Shown piece after piece: positions 16,098-24,761 of a stretch of DNA of 55,493 bases. The stretch covers positions 1-55,493 of the forward strand of contig NZ_JTHE03000038.1 of the NCBI RefSeq assembly GCF_000817775.3, given 5' to 3'. Each line of letters opens with the position of its first letter. Position 1 is the stretch's first letter. The DNA is from Lyngbya confervoides BDU141951 (GTDB lineage Bacteria; Cyanobacteriota; Cyanobacteriia; Thermosynechococcales; Thermosynechococcaceae). A model generated the notes under the pieces. The model saw nothing but the letters and a program-made list of their open reading frames with translations. It was not told where the DNA came from and did not search any database. The translations under genes and the position numbers were made by a program.

Positions 16098-17015
16098 ATG
16101 CCTTCCTCTCATTCTGGCTCCAGTGCCCATCCTCGTTCTCCCCTGATTTCAGTGCAAAAGGGCGGTACAAAGGCCTCCGGATCGCAGTCCCTTGCCGAGG
16201 GTCCCCCATCTCCGCGCGAGTGGTGGGCACAGCGCTGGGTGGATGTTCTGGAATCCTTTGGCTGGAGACGTCGCCTAGAGCGGGCACGCAATTACGTCCG
16301 GGAGGGCCGCGTATTAGACCTGGAATTTAAAGGAGAAAAGGTACTCGCCCAAGTGCAGGGAACGGCTCCAGATCCCTACAGCGTTTCCCTCAGCTTAGAC
16401 CGCTTCGATGAAGAACAATGGGGCTATGTGATCGAGGAACTCTCAGGGCGAGCCATTTTTGCCGCCAAACTGCTGGCTGGGGAGATGCCGCAAAACATTG
16501 AGGAAGCCTTTACAGCCAGCGGGCTGAGCCTGTTTCCCTTTAGCAAATTTGATATTCACAGCCGCTGTTCTTGCCCAGATCCAGTGAATCCCTGCAAGCA
16601 TATCGGTGCAGTGTATTACCTGTTGGGAGATTATTTCAGCCAGGATCCCTTTATCCTCTTTCAACTGCGAGGCCGCAGCAAGGCAAGCATTTTAGAAGAT
16701 CTGCGTCAGCATCGAAGCGACGCCCACGCTCCAGGCCCCGGCGAGGAACGGCCCGATTCCCCCACCGAATCCTTTGACATTACAGCGGAATTTTGGCGCT
16801 ACGATCAAGAGCTTGACCCCACCCTGGTGGTGATTACCCCACCTGCCAGCCAGGAAACAATTCTCGATGTCCTGGGTCCCCTTCCCATTGACCAGTTAGA
16901 GGCAAGCAAGGCGAGTGCCTCACCTTCCCTGAACTCAGCCTTTATGGAATGCTTGAAGGGCGTTTATCAACGGGCCAGTCAGCAGGCAATGTTGACCGCA
17001 ATGCGCAACGCCTGA
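16098..17015 (+). CDS. SWIM zinc-finger protein, 305 aa
   Basis: A SWIM motif (CxCx6CxH) is clear at CSCPDPVNPCKH (about residues 156-167). Flanking family features are WWAQRWVDVLESFGWRRRLERARNYVREGRV near residue 42 and KHIGAVYYLLGDYFSQDPFILFQLRGR after the zinc finger. SWIM domains bind nucleic acid or protein. In many bacteria such genes sit beside an SNF2-type helicase gene; none is present here, so this copy is separated from that partner or acts alone. Start ATG 16098 follows a non-coding gap. Confidence 0.88.
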   Translation: MPSSHSGSSAHPRSPLISVQKGGTKASGSQSLAEGPPSPREWWAQRWVDVLESFGWRRRLERARNYVREGRVLDLEFKGEKVLAQVQGTAPDPYSVSLSLDRFDEEQWGYVIEELSGRAIFAAKLLAGEMPQNIEEAFTASGLSLFPFSKFDIHSRCSCPDPVNPCKHIGAVYYLLGDYFSQDPFILFQLRGRSKASILEDLRQHRSDAHAPGPGEERPDSPTESFDITAEFWRYDQELDPTLVVITPPASQETILDVLGPLPIDQLEASKASASPSLNSAFMECLKGVYQRASQQAMLTAMRNA

Positions 17016-17114
17016 TTCCTCGGAACGTCCCTGCTCCGCGAACCGGCAGGCGGGCTGCCTTGCTTCTATCGGAGCCTGTCATGCGCCCGTAAATCTTTGC
17101 CTGGTAATTTGCCC

Positions 17115-18707
17115 ATGCCCTCTGTTTCCCCAGTTCATCCGCGTTGGTTTGTGCGACGCGATATCGATGGGTTCTTTGGCCTTGCCCTGGATAACCTGAT
17201 CCAAATTTTGCTGCTGTTGACCCTGTGCCAAACGGTGCTGGGCTTCTCCCAGGAATTAACCTTCGGGAGAATTTTGCCCGGTATCGCCCTGAGCCTGATG
17301 GTGGGAAATCTTTACTATAGCTGGCAGGCCTATCAGCAAGGCCGCATCCAGGGACGAGAGGACTTGACGGCCCTCCCCTACGGCATCAATACCGTCAGCC
17401 TGATTGCCTACGTGTTTCTGGTGATGCTGCCGGTCAAACTGGCAGCCCTTGCCCAAGGGGTCGAGGCTTCTCAAGCCGCAGAACTGGCCTGGGAAGCTGG
17501 ACTGGTGGCCTGTCTTGGCTCTGGTCTTTTAGAACTGGCTGGATCCGCCCTTGGCGATCGCCTTCGTCTTTGGGCCCCGCGGGCCGCCATGCTCTCCACC
17601 TTGGCGGGCATTGCCATCACGTTTATTGCCATTGATTTTTTATTTCGCACCTTTGCCCATCCCATCGTCGGCTTTGTGCCCCTGGGCGTGATTTTGCTGA
17701 CCTACTATGGGCGAGTCAACTTTGGGATTCCCGGAGGATTGCTCTCGGTTTTACTGGGGACGGGCCTAGCCTGGCTGACCGGATTTACCCAGTGGGAAAG
17801 CAGCACCTTTACCCAGGCCGCTGCCCCCCTCGGACTGTATCTGCCCCGGATCTGGATTATTGAACTCTGGCAGCAGCGGCAGGTGCTCTGGGAATATCTG
17901 GGGATTATTCTGCCCATGGGTCTGTTTAATCTGGTGGGCAGTCTCCAGAATTTAGAGAGTGCCGAGGCCGCAGGCGATCGCTACCCAACCGCACCTAGTC
18001 TGGCAACCAACGGCATTGGCACCCTAGTTGCTGCGCTGTGCGGGTCGTGCTTTCCCACCACAATTTATATCGGTCATCCCGGCTGGAAGGAAATGGGGGC
18101 GCGCATTGGCTATTCCTGGAGTAGCGGCCTGATCATGGGCGGCCTCTGTCTCACCGGCGCCATCAGCCTACTCTCCTATTTCATTCCCATTGAAGCTGGC
18201 ATGGCCATCGTGCTGTGGATTGGCATTGTCATTGCCTCCCAAAGCTTCACCGCCTCCCCCCGGCACCATGCCCCCGCAGTGGTGGTGGGACTCCTGCCAG
18301 GCATTGCGGCCTGGGGGGCCCTAGTGGCGAAAAACAGCCTGCGGGTCGCCGGGTTAGGGACACCCGAATCTCCTTTTCCAGACACCCTAGTGCAGATGTT
18401 CGAGCAGTCGGGAGTGGCCATCGGCGGAGCCTTTGCCCTGGAACAGGGCGTCATCCTCTCTGCCATGATTTTGGCCGCCATCACGGTTTATATTATTGAA
18501 GGACAATTTGGCAAAGCGGCGCTCTGGTCTATCGGTGCAGCCGGTTTGTCCGGGGTGGGATTGATGCATAGCTACCAAGTGACCAGCGCCGATACGGTGG
18601 TGCAATTGGGGTGGGGAACCGGCATTGATTGGGCAATTGGCTATGGATTGCTCGCACTTTTATTCTTGTACGCCGCATGGAAGGGCCATCGTCCCCCAAT
18701 AGACTAA
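17115..18707 (+). CDS. NCS2-family permease
   Basis: This integral membrane protein of about 530 residues has twelve or more hydrophobic segments. The start RWFVRRDIDGFFGLALDNLIQILLLL and segments such as LTALPYGINTVSLIAYVFLVMLP, ESAEAAGDRYPTAPSLATNGIGTLVAALCGSCFPTTIYIGHP and the long hydrophobic C-terminus fit the NCS2 nucleobase/sulfate-like permease fold (AzgA-like branch). The substrate is probably a purine or related anion; that is inference. ATG 17115 is preferred over the TTG at 17097. murD follows 42 bp after the stop. Confidence 0.8.
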   Translation: MPSVSPVHPRWFVRRDIDGFFGLALDNLIQILLLLTLCQTVLGFSQELTFGRILPGIALSLMVGNLYYSWQAYQQGRIQGREDLTALPYGINTVSLIAYVFLVMLPVKLAALAQGVEASQAAELAWEAGLVACLGSGLLELAGSALGDRLRLWAPRAAMLSTLAGIAITFIAIDFLFRTFAHPIVGFVPLGVILLTYYGRVNFGIPGGLLSVLLGTGLAWLTGFTQWESSTFTQAAAPLGLYLPRIWIIELWQQRQVLWEYLGIILPMGLFNLVGSLQNLESAEAAGDRYPTAPSLATNGIGTLVAALCGSCFPTTIYIGHPGWKEMGARIGYSWSSGLIMGGLCLTGAISLLSYFIPIEAGMAIVLWIGIVIASQSFTASPRHHAPAVVVGLLPGIAAWGALVAKNSLRVAGLGTPESPFPDTLVQMFEQSGVAIGGAFALEQGVILSAMILAAITVYIIEGQFGKAALWSIGAAGLSGVGLMHSYQVTSADTVVQLGWGTGIDWAIGYGLLALLFLYAAWKGHRPPID

Positions 18708-18749
18708 TATTGTCCTGTTTTCCCCATTCAAGCAAAATTCTGATTAATT

Positions 18750-20126
18750 ATGGCTGTTGCACATGTCATTGGGTTAGGGCGATCTGGAATTGCGGCAGCT
18801 CGATTGCTACGGCGCCAGGGCTGGCAGGTGAGTCTGAGCGATGCGGGGCATTCCGCCGCCTTAGTCGATCGCCAGCAACAACTTGAGCAGATGGGCATCC
18901 AGGTCTATCTGGATACGCGCTTTAGTCTGGACCAACTTGCCGCCTTGGAAAATCCCCTCCCCCAGCGGGTAATCGTCAGTCCAGGGGTGCCCTGGGATCT
19001 GCCGTCCTTAGTTGAAGCCCGCCAGCGAGGAATTGAAATGATGGGCGAACTAGAATTTGCCTGGCGAAACCTGAGGCAGTTTCCCTGGATTGGGATCACG
19101 GGCACCAACGGCAAAACCACCACCACCGCATTAACAGCAGCAATCCTGCAAAGGGCAGGACTCAAGGCTCCCGCCTGCGGCAATATTGGCTATAGCGCTT
19201 GCGAACTGGCCCTCGCCGGCGACCCCCTTGATTGGGTTGTGGCTGAAATCAGCAGCTATCAGATCGAATCCGCCTCAACCCTGGCCCCCAAGATTGGGGT
19301 TTGGACCACCTTTTCACCGGATCATTTAGAACGCCACGGAAGCGTGGAGTGCTACCGGGCCATTAAGGCCGCCTTGATTAATCAATCGGAGCATAAGGTG
19401 CTCAACGGGGATGATGCGATCTTACAACAGGGGACGGCCTGGCGGTGGCCCGAGGCGGTCTGGACCCTAGCCCAACCCAACGCCTATACGGGAGATCTTC
19501 CCTTTGTCCCCCGCGTTGATATTCAAGCGGGCTGGGCCAGGGTTGACCAGCAGCCCATTGTGGAAGTCCATCGGCTCAAGATGCACGGCGTTCATAACCA
19601 ACAAAATATGCTGCTGGCAATAGCCGCAGCCCATCTAGCAGGGGTGGAACCCGCTGCCATTGCCGAAGGTATCGCCACCTTTCCCGGCGTGCCCCACCGA
19701 CTAGAGCAGGTGGGCACCTGTGGACAGGTTAACCTCATTAACGATAGCAAGGCGACCAACTACGAGGCAGCCCAGACCGGCCTGGCTGCCGTTCAAGGCC
19801 CAACGATTTTAATTGCAGGCGGTGATCCCAAAAAAGGCGACGACCGTACCTGGATCCAAACGATCCACCAGAAGGCGGCCTACGTCCTGCTCATTGGCAA
19901 TGCGGCCCCAGCCTTTGCGCAACGCCTCCACGACACCCAGTTTTCAAACTACGAGATTGTCGAAACCATGGACCGTGCGGTGACCCGAGCCCTGGAACTG
20001 GCGAAGGATAGTCCGGTGCAATCCATTTTGCTCTCCCCAGCCTGTGCCAGCTTTGACCAGTATCCTAATTTTGAAAAGCGCGGCGATCACTTTAAGGCCC
20101 TCTGTCAACCCTATCTCACGGAGTAA
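18750..20126 (+). CDS. murD: UDP-N-acetylmuramoyl-alanine--D-glutamate ligase
   Basis: MurD adds D-glutamate to UDP-MurNAc-L-Ala in the cytoplasm during peptidoglycan synthesis. The N-terminal domain has the dinucleotide-fold start [15 protein letters not shown]. The ATP-binding P-loop is [15 protein letters not shown] (about residue 117). Later landmarks are [14 protein letters not shown], the [15 protein letters not shown] segment, [12 protein letters not shown] and [21 protein letters not shown], all diagnostic. The 458-aa length is standard. A 343-bp structured gap follows before thrC. Confidence 0.96.
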   Translation: MAVAHVIGLGRSGIAAARLLRRQGWQVSLSDAGHSAALVDRQQQLEQMGIQVYLDTRFSLDQLAALENPLPQRVIVSPGVPWDLPSLVEARQRGIEMMGELEFAWRNLRQFPWIGITGTNGKTTTTALTAAILQRAGLKAPACGNIGYSACELALAGDPLDWVVAEISSYQIESASTLAPKIGVWTTFSPDHLERHGSVECYRAIKAALINQSEHKVLNGDDAILQQGTAWRWPEAVWTLAQPNAYTGDLPFVPRVDIQAGWARVDQQPIVEVHRLKMHGVHNQQNMLLAIAAAHLAGVEPAAIAEGIATFPGVPHRLEQVGTCGQVNLINDSKATNYEAAQTGLAAVQGPTILIAGGDPKKGDDRTWIQTIHQKAAYVLLIGNAAPAFAQRLHDTQFSNYEIVETMDRAVTRALELAKDSPVQSILLSPACASFDQYPNFEKRGDHFKALCQPYLTE

Positions 20127-20469
20127 ATCTCCCAGACTCACAGCGACCGCAAAGAACCTCGGCAGCAAGGAGACCGGAGTCGGGAATATTTACAAATCTA
20201 AACAAAATTCTTGACTCTGACGATCTCTCATTTTCCCTTGGGCAAAGTCCCAAGGCCCTCAGGTGGCCTCCCATCTAATTGAGCTAGTCCTGATGGGGAG
20301 AAGATTTCCAGCCCTACCCCCCAGGGAGGCCGGGGGGTAAAATCAAGATCCTTGAACATACCCGACTTTTTTGGTCGGGTATGTTTGACGACACTTTTTT
20401 TAACGTGATAGGGTGCTGCTCAATGTTGAGACTGCGCAAACCCACCGCCGCTGTATAGGACGAAGACCC
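20127..20469 (+). promoter_or_regulatory. Hairpin-rich region between murD and thrC (probable thrC leader)
   Basis: Four successive inverted repeats fill this 343-bp gap. They are CCTTGGG/CCCAAGG (20236-20242 and 20249-20255), CTCCCATC/GATGGGGAG (20268-20275 and 20292-20300, one bulge), TACCCCCC/GGGGGGTA (20315-20322 and 20332-20339), and AACATACCCGAC/GTCGGGTATGTT (20355-20366 and 20374-20385, perfect 12 bp, loop TTTTTTG). A T7 tract at 20395-20401 follows the last. It could be murD termination, thrC attenuation, or a small RNA. Confidence 0.55.
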
Positions 20470-21765
20470 ATGGTTCAATCCGCCATCCAAGAAATCAAAG
20501 CCGCCTTTACGGGCCTGAAATGTAAAGAATGTGGCGAAACCTACGAGCCTGCTGCCATTCACGTATGTGAATATTGTTTTGGGCCGTTAGAGGTGTCCTA
20601 CGATTTCAGTCGGCTCGCCGGAAAAATTACCCGCCAGGACATTCAAGCGGGTCCCCATTCCATTTGGCGCTACCGCAGCTTTCTTCCCGTTGAAACAGAT
20701 CAGCCCATCGATGTGGGCACCGGCATGACCCCCCTGCTTAAGGCCAATCGGCTCGCGCGGCAGCTCGGTTTAAAGCATCTCTACATTAAAAATGACGCGG
20801 TCAATATGCCCACCTTGAGCTTTAAGGACCGGGTAGTTTCGGTAGCCCTCACCCGAGCACAGGAGCTCGGCTTTACCACCGTCTCCTGCGCCAGCACTGG
20901 AAACCTGGCCAACTCCACCGCGGCAATCGCCGCCCGCGCCGGGTTGGACTGCTGCGTCTTCATTCCAGCAGACCTGGAGGCGGGCAAGGTTCTTGGCACC
21001 TTGATCTACGCTCCGACCCTGATGGCGGTGGAGGGCAACTACGACCAAGTCAATCGGCTCTGCTCGGAAGTCGCCAATACCCACGGCTGGGGCTTTGTGA
21101 ATATCAATCTGCGGCCCTACTATTCCGAGGGATCTAAAACCCTGGGCTACGAAGTGGCCGAACAGCTCGGCTGGGATCTACCGGACCACATTGTGGCGCC
21201 CCTGGCCTCAGGATCGCTATTTACGAAGATATACAAAGGCTTCCGCGAATTTGTGCAGGTGGGCTTAGTCGAGGATAGGGCGGTGCGCTTTAGCGGTGCC
21301 CAGGCCGAAGGCTGCTCTCCCATTGCCCAAGCCTACCGAGAAGGTCGAGACTTTATTTCTCCCGTGAAGCCCAATACCGTTGCCAAGTCCATTGCCATCG
21401 GTAATCCAGCCGACGGGGTTTACGCTCTGGACATCGCCCGCAAAACCGGCGGCACCATTGAATCTGTGAGCGATGAGGAGATTGTGGCCGGAATGAAGCT
21501 CCTGGCAGAAACCGAAGGAATTTTTACAGAAACTGCTGGCGGCACCACCGTGGCGGTGTTGAAAAAGCTGGTGGAAACCGGTCAAATCAATCCGGAGGAA
21601 AAAACGGTGGTTTACATCACCGGCAATGGCTTAAAAACTCAGGAAGCCGTTCAGCCCTACGTCGGTGAGCCGTTGACCATTGAAGCCAAACTGGAAAGCT
21701 TTGAGCGCGCTTGGGATCGAGCCCAAACCCTTGATCGTCTCGAATGGCAGCCGGTCATGGTCTAA
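20470..21765 (+). CDS. thrC: Threonine synthase
   Basis: This PLP enzyme converts O-phosphohomoserine to threonine. An N-terminal zinc-ribbon-like segment is present (LKCKECGETYEPAAIHVCEYCFGPLEVSYDF). The PLP lysine is in TLSFKDRVVSVAL (about residue 117). CASTGNLANSTAAIAARAGL is the phosphate-binding region. GGTTVAVLKKLVETG and YITGNGLKTQEAV complete the family pattern. The start at ATG 20470 is chosen: it gives the normal 431 aa, and the frame to 20413 runs into the hairpin region. A MoaD/ThiS-like gene follows. Confidence 0.93.
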   Translation: MVQSAIQEIKAAFTGLKCKECGETYEPAAIHVCEYCFGPLEVSYDFSRLAGKITRQDIQAGPHSIWRYRSFLPVETDQPIDVGTGMTPLLKANRLARQLGLKHLYIKNDAVNMPTLSFKDRVVSVALTRAQELGFTTVSCASTGNLANSTAAIAARAGLDCCVFIPADLEAGKVLGTLIYAPTLMAVEGNYDQVNRLCSEVANTHGWGFVNINLRPYYSEGSKTLGYEVAEQLGWDLPDHIVAPLASGSLFTKIYKGFREFVQVGLVEDRAVRFSGAQAEGCSPIAQAYREGRDFISPVKPNTVAKSIAIGNPADGVYALDIARKTGGTIESVSDEEIVAGMKLLAETEGIFTETAGGTTVAVLKKLVETGQINPEEKTVVYITGNGLKTQEAVQPYVGEPLTIEAKLESFERAWDRAQTLDRLEWQPVMV

Positions 21766-21810
21766 AATGTAGATCCCAAAGATTAGGGTCTGAGGAGCGG
21801 AGCCGAAGAG

Positions 21811-21835
21811 AACGGGCCTAGGGATTAGGCCCGTT
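21811..21835 (+). terminator. Hairpin between thrC and the MoaD-like gene
   Basis: The perfect 10-bp arms AACGGGCCTA (21811-21820) and TAGGCCCGTT (21826-21835) enclose a 5-nt loop. There is no T tract, so it may be an mRNA 3'-end stabiliser or a weak terminator rather than a full intrinsic terminator. Confidence 0.55.
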
Positions 21836-21915
21836 CTACCCGCTCTTTAACTTCCCAATGAAGTCTTGACCCACCCTATTCCACCCACCTGATTTAATAG
21901 GAGAATCCGATATTC

Positions 21916-22191
21916 ATGGCTGTAAAAGTCCTCATTCCGACTCCGTTGCAAAAGCTCACCCAAAATCAAGCGACGGTGGAGTGCAGCGGTCGTTCGGTTG
22001 CTGAACTTCTGGAGTCACTGGAGCAAAACTGCCCTGGGATTAAGAATCGCCTCTGTGATGAAAGCGGGGAATTGCGCCGCTTCGTCAATTTTTATGTCAA
22101 TAATGAAGACATTCGTTTCCTCAATGGGAAGGACACCGAACTCCAGGACGGAGATGAGGTAAGCATTATTCCTGCGATCGCAGGCGGTTAG
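21916..22191 (+). CDS. MoaD/ThiS-family sulfur-carrier protein
   Basis: This 91-aa ubiquitin-fold protein ends in the diagnostic C-terminal Gly-Gly (IIPAIAGG), which is activated and thiocarboxylated in this family. Internal landmarks are [49 protein letters not shown], and [10 protein letters not shown]. It could serve molybdopterin, thiamin, or a cysteine-type sulfur transfer. Its position after thrC and the lack of other moa genes nearby argue for a role tied to amino-acid metabolism, but this is inference. A GGAG ribosome-binding site lies upstream. Confidence 0.85.
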   Translation: MAVKVLIPTPLQKLTQNQATVECSGRSVAELLESLEQNCPGIKNRLCDESGELRRFVNFYVNNEDIRFLNGKDTELQDGDEVSIIPAIAGG

Positions 22192-22228
22192 TCGATATCA
22201 TGAGGCATCGATAGCATTAGGCACAGTC

Positions 22229-22678
22229 ATGGCTGAGGACAAAACCCCCAATTCCCCGGATACCTCCGACACCCCAAAAGCGGAAAAGAAACCGGCGGCG
22301 GCGAAGACCGCCCCTAAAAAGTCTGCCAAGCAGGAAAAACCACCCGCCGTTGAAGAGAAACCCTTTGATGAGTTCATTGAAGCCCACTTCATTCCCAGCC
22401 TGAGAACAGCTTTGGAAAAGCTGTCGGTAAGCGATCTGCAGCTCAGCTTTGACCAAGACCGGGTCACGGGATCCTGGGCGAGCGGTCAGCGGCGCTTTAC
22501 GGTTTACTTTCTGGAGCAGGACATCAACAAGGCAAAGGCCTTTTCCTGGGCCACCAGTCATGGACAACCGGCTGTCATTGAGTCCTTTCTCATTGACGAG
22601 CGTAAGATTACCCTTGATTTATTAGTTTTTGGAGTCATCCAACGACTTAACGCCCAGAAGTGGTTCGGCGCGAATTAA
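22229..22678 (+). CDS. DUF2996 protein
   Basis: The first 45 residues are a Lys/Pro/Ala-rich flexible tail (KAEKKPAAAKTAPKKSAKQEKP). The rest (about 46-149) matches the cyanobacterial and plastid DUF2996 family: FDEFIEAHFIPSLRTALEKLSVSDLQLSF, VTGSWASGQRRFTVYFLEQDINKAKAFSWA and LDLLVFGVIQRLNAQKWFG. Plant homologues have been linked to photosystem assembly; a direct role here is inference. The gene begins 37 bp after the MoaD-like gene and may be in the same transcript. Confidence 0.85.
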   Translation: MAEDKTPNSPDTSDTPKAEKKPAAAKTAPKKSAKQEKPPAVEEKPFDEFIEAHFIPSLRTALEKLSVSDLQLSFDQDRVTGSWASGQRRFTVYFLEQDINKAKAFSWATSHGQPAVIESFLIDERKITLDLLVFGVIQRLNAQKWFGAN

Positions 22679-22690
22679 GCGCCAACGCCA

Positions 22691-22765
22691 AGCATAGTTA
22701 ACTCGGGCATAGTTAACTCGGGCATAGTTAACTCAGGCATGGTTGACTTGGGCATGGTTGATTGG
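22691..22765. repeat. 15-bp tandem repeat, five copies
   Basis: Unit GGCATAGTTAACTCG starts at 22691, 22706, 22721, 22736 and 22751. The first three copies are near-identical and the last two have drifted (GGCATGGTTGACTTG type). Each unit holds a GTTAAC palindrome. It lies between the convergent DUF2996 and YccF genes. Confidence 0.9.
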
Positions 22766-22790
22766 GGTTGAGCTTTTGCCGATCCTCAGG

Positions 22791-23159
22791 TCATTTCAGC
22801 TCATGACCAAAGGGCAAAAATGAAACCACCAGCAGCTTCAGATGCTGCTTTGCAAAGGGCAACCCAATAATCGTGATGGCCAGCAACGCTGCCGACGTCA
22901 AATGGGCGATGGCAATTTCCCAGCCAAAGCACAAAATCCAAATGATGTTAAAGACCAAGCTCAGGACGCTATCCCCACCGGGCTTGGTCACCACATCTTT
23001 GCCAAAGGGGGCAAAGGTTGCCCAGCCGATTTTGATCGTTTGCAGGCCGAAGGGAATGCCAACAATGGTCAGGCAAAGTAACAGACCGCTGAGAATGTAC
23101 AGACAGCCAGCAATCAAGCCCCCAAATACCAACCAGAGTATATTGCCAATCAGACTCAT
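22791..23159 (-). CDS. YccF domain membrane protein
   Basis: This 122-aa membrane protein holds the YccF (DUF307) pattern twice: IGNILWLVFGGLIAGCLYILSGLLLCLTIVGIPFGLQTIKIGWATFAPFGK and VFNIIWILCFGWEIAIAHLTSAALLAITIIGLPFAKQHLKLLVVSFLPFG. The duplicated IVGIPFG/IIGLPFA motif after a pair of hydrophobic helices is diagnostic. The function of the family is unknown. The start at 23159 is preferred to the upstream ATG because it fits the family N-terminus. Confidence 0.88.
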   Translation of the reverse strand: MSLIGNILWLVFGGLIAGCLYILSGLLLCLTIVGIPFGLQTIKIGWATFAPFGKDVVTKPGGDSVLSLVFNIIWILCFGWEIAIAHLTSAALLAITIIGLPFAKQHLKLLVVSFLPFGHELK

Positions 23160-23473
23160 CCATTGACCTCCTGCGCTGAGGTGAGTGTTGCGAACCCGAT
23201 CTGCTGTCCGCACGCAGCGAAGAGGCGGCAGGTTCTTAATCTATCCTACAGATTCATCCTCCTTCCCTGAGCAGTCCATCTCTCCCCACTCTCCCGATTG
23301 AGCCCCACCCGATTGAGCCCTAGGCGTTCGGCCAACATCCCCATCAGACTCTTGGAAAGCCGTGGAGCCCTGCCAGGGGAGGCGTAAAGTTTTTTCTCAA
23401 TAAGGCAATCTTCTTGCTATCACCCTGGGGATGGGATATTATTCTCAATAAGGCAGCATTACTGAGAAAATCC
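23160..23473. promoter_or_regulatory. furA upstream region with 14-bp direct repeats
   Basis: TTCTCAATAAGGCA occurs twice, at 23394-23407 and 23442-23455, with starts 48 bp apart. The reverse-oriented TGAGAAAA (23463-23470) touches the furA start. AT-rich TTATTCTCAATAAG resembles a Fur box half, so autoregulation is plausible. The remainder of the gap (23160-23390) holds nothing I can name. Confidence 0.5.
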
Positions 23474-23926
23474 ATGTATACTTCTAACGCCTTAAAAGCA
23501 GAGCTGCACGAGCGCGGGTGGCGGCTCACGCCGCAACGGGAAACAATCCTGCAAGTCTTTCAGCAGTTACCCAAGGGCAATCATCTGAGTGCAGAGGAAC
23601 TGCACGATAAGCTCCAAGATCTCGGTACGCCCATTAGTCTTTCCACTATTTATCGCACCGTTAAGCTCATGGCCCGGATGGGGATTCTCCGGGAGCTGGA
23701 GTTTGCCGAAGGTCACAAGCACTATGAAATTAATCAGCCCGCCCCGCACCACCATCATCACCTGATTTGCGTACAGTGCAATAAGGCCATAGAGTTCCGC
23801 AGCGATTCGGTCCTCAAGATTGGGGCCAAAACAGCGGAAAAAGAGGGATTCCATCTGCTCGACTGTCAACTTCTCATCCAGGCCATTTGTCCCCAATGTC
23901 AGCGGTCCATCGTTCCCAATGCCTGA
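23474..23926 (+). CDS. furA: Ferric uptake regulator FurA
   Basis: This 150-aa metalloregulator represses iron-uptake genes with Fe2+ as co-repressor. The start YTSNALKAELHERGWRLTPQRETILQVF and the DNA-recognition region PISLSTIYRTVKLMARMGILRELEF closely match cyanobacterial FurA, not Zur or PerR. Metal sites are HHHHHLICVQCNKAIEF and the C-terminal CPQC. ATG 23474 is preferred to 23414 because it begins exactly at the family start and follows the repeat-containing promoter. Autoregulation is likely given the AT-rich direct repeats just upstream. Confidence 0.93.
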   Translation: MYTSNALKAELHERGWRLTPQRETILQVFQQLPKGNHLSAEELHDKLQDLGTPISLSTIYRTVKLMARMGILRELEFAEGHKHYEINQPAPHHHHHLICVQCNKAIEFRSDSVLKIGAKTAEKEGFHLLDCQLLIQAICPQCQRSIVPNA

Positions 23927-24146
23927 GAGACTATCTGGCGGTAGGGGCAGGTTCGGGGCACCCACCGGGATAATTCGGGATACCGAACCGGCATTTTTCA
24001 TGAAAATTGATTCAGATCGGAATTCACCTCTGTTTTTCTCGGTTTTCCGCTCTGTTTGACCAGGGTTTATCCATTGCATATTGGGAATAACCAACGCGGG
24101 CAACATACCGCACACCATTCATCCCAATCGTGAGGAAACCCAATCT

Positions 24147-24623
24147 ATGATGATTCGATACTGGAATCCCGCCCAAGACGCCTTGAGCCTGAGTCGTCAA
24201 ATTGACCGCCTGTTCGAGAGCTTCCCCAATGCTCAAGAATCGGAAGCGCTGACCACTTGGACTCCGGCCATTGAGTTAAAGGAAACCGACGATCACCTGC
24301 TGCTCAGCGTTTATCTGCCTGGGGTTGAGGGACAAGATCTCGACATTCAGCTCACACGTGAGTCCATTTTAATTACGGGACAGCGTCAGCGCCCAGACCT
24401 GCAAGGAAGCGAAAAACTCCTGCACTCTGATGTACGCTACGGTCAATTCCGCCGCCTGGTTCAACTGCCGGTGGCCATTCAAAACAGCCAAGCCCAGGCC
24501 AGCTTTGAGCAGGGCATCCTGGTCCTGACCTTACCCAAGGTGGAGGAAGCAAAGCAGAAGGTCGTCAAGCTCACCCTGGCACAGAACCATCCGGAGCACC
24601 AGGCCGAAGCCCCTCAAAGCTAA
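24147..24623 (+). CDS. Small heat shock protein (Hsp20/alpha-crystallin)
   Basis: This 158-aa ATP-independent chaperone prevents aggregation and, in cyanobacteria, protects thylakoids and phycobilisomes under heat. The start MIRYWNPAQDALSLSRQIDRLFE is typical of cyanobacterial HspA. The alpha-crystallin domain covers about residues 35-140 (WTPAIELKETDDHLLLSVYLPGVEGQDLDIQL through FEQGILVLTLPKVEEAKQKVVKL), including the GILVLTLPK motif. ATG codons at 24147 and 24150 are both possible; TGAGGAAAC lies upstream. No CIRCE element was recognised. Confidence 0.93.
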   Translation: MMIRYWNPAQDALSLSRQIDRLFESFPNAQESEALTTWTPAIELKETDDHLLLSVYLPGVEGQDLDIQLTRESILITGQRQRPDLQGSEKLLHSDVRYGQFRRLVQLPVAIQNSQAQASFEQGILVLTLPKVEEAKQKVVKLTLAQNHPEHQAEAPQS

Positions 24624-24731
24624 TTGGGGTTCCGATTGGAACTATACCAGGCTGCCCCCTGGCGCTGGGTAAAGATGAATCGACCAGCCATACATCGGCA
24701 AGGATGAATCCATCAGGGAATATTCCATCAC

Positions 24732-24761
24732 AAGCGGTCAGCTATGCTGACCGCTTTTCTT
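24732..24761 (+). terminator. Intrinsic terminator after hsp20
   Basis: The perfect 11-bp arms AAGCGGTCAGC (24732-24742) and GCTGACCGCTT (24746-24756) with loop TAT are followed by TTCTT. It lies about 110 bp after the hsp20 stop. Confidence 0.85.
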
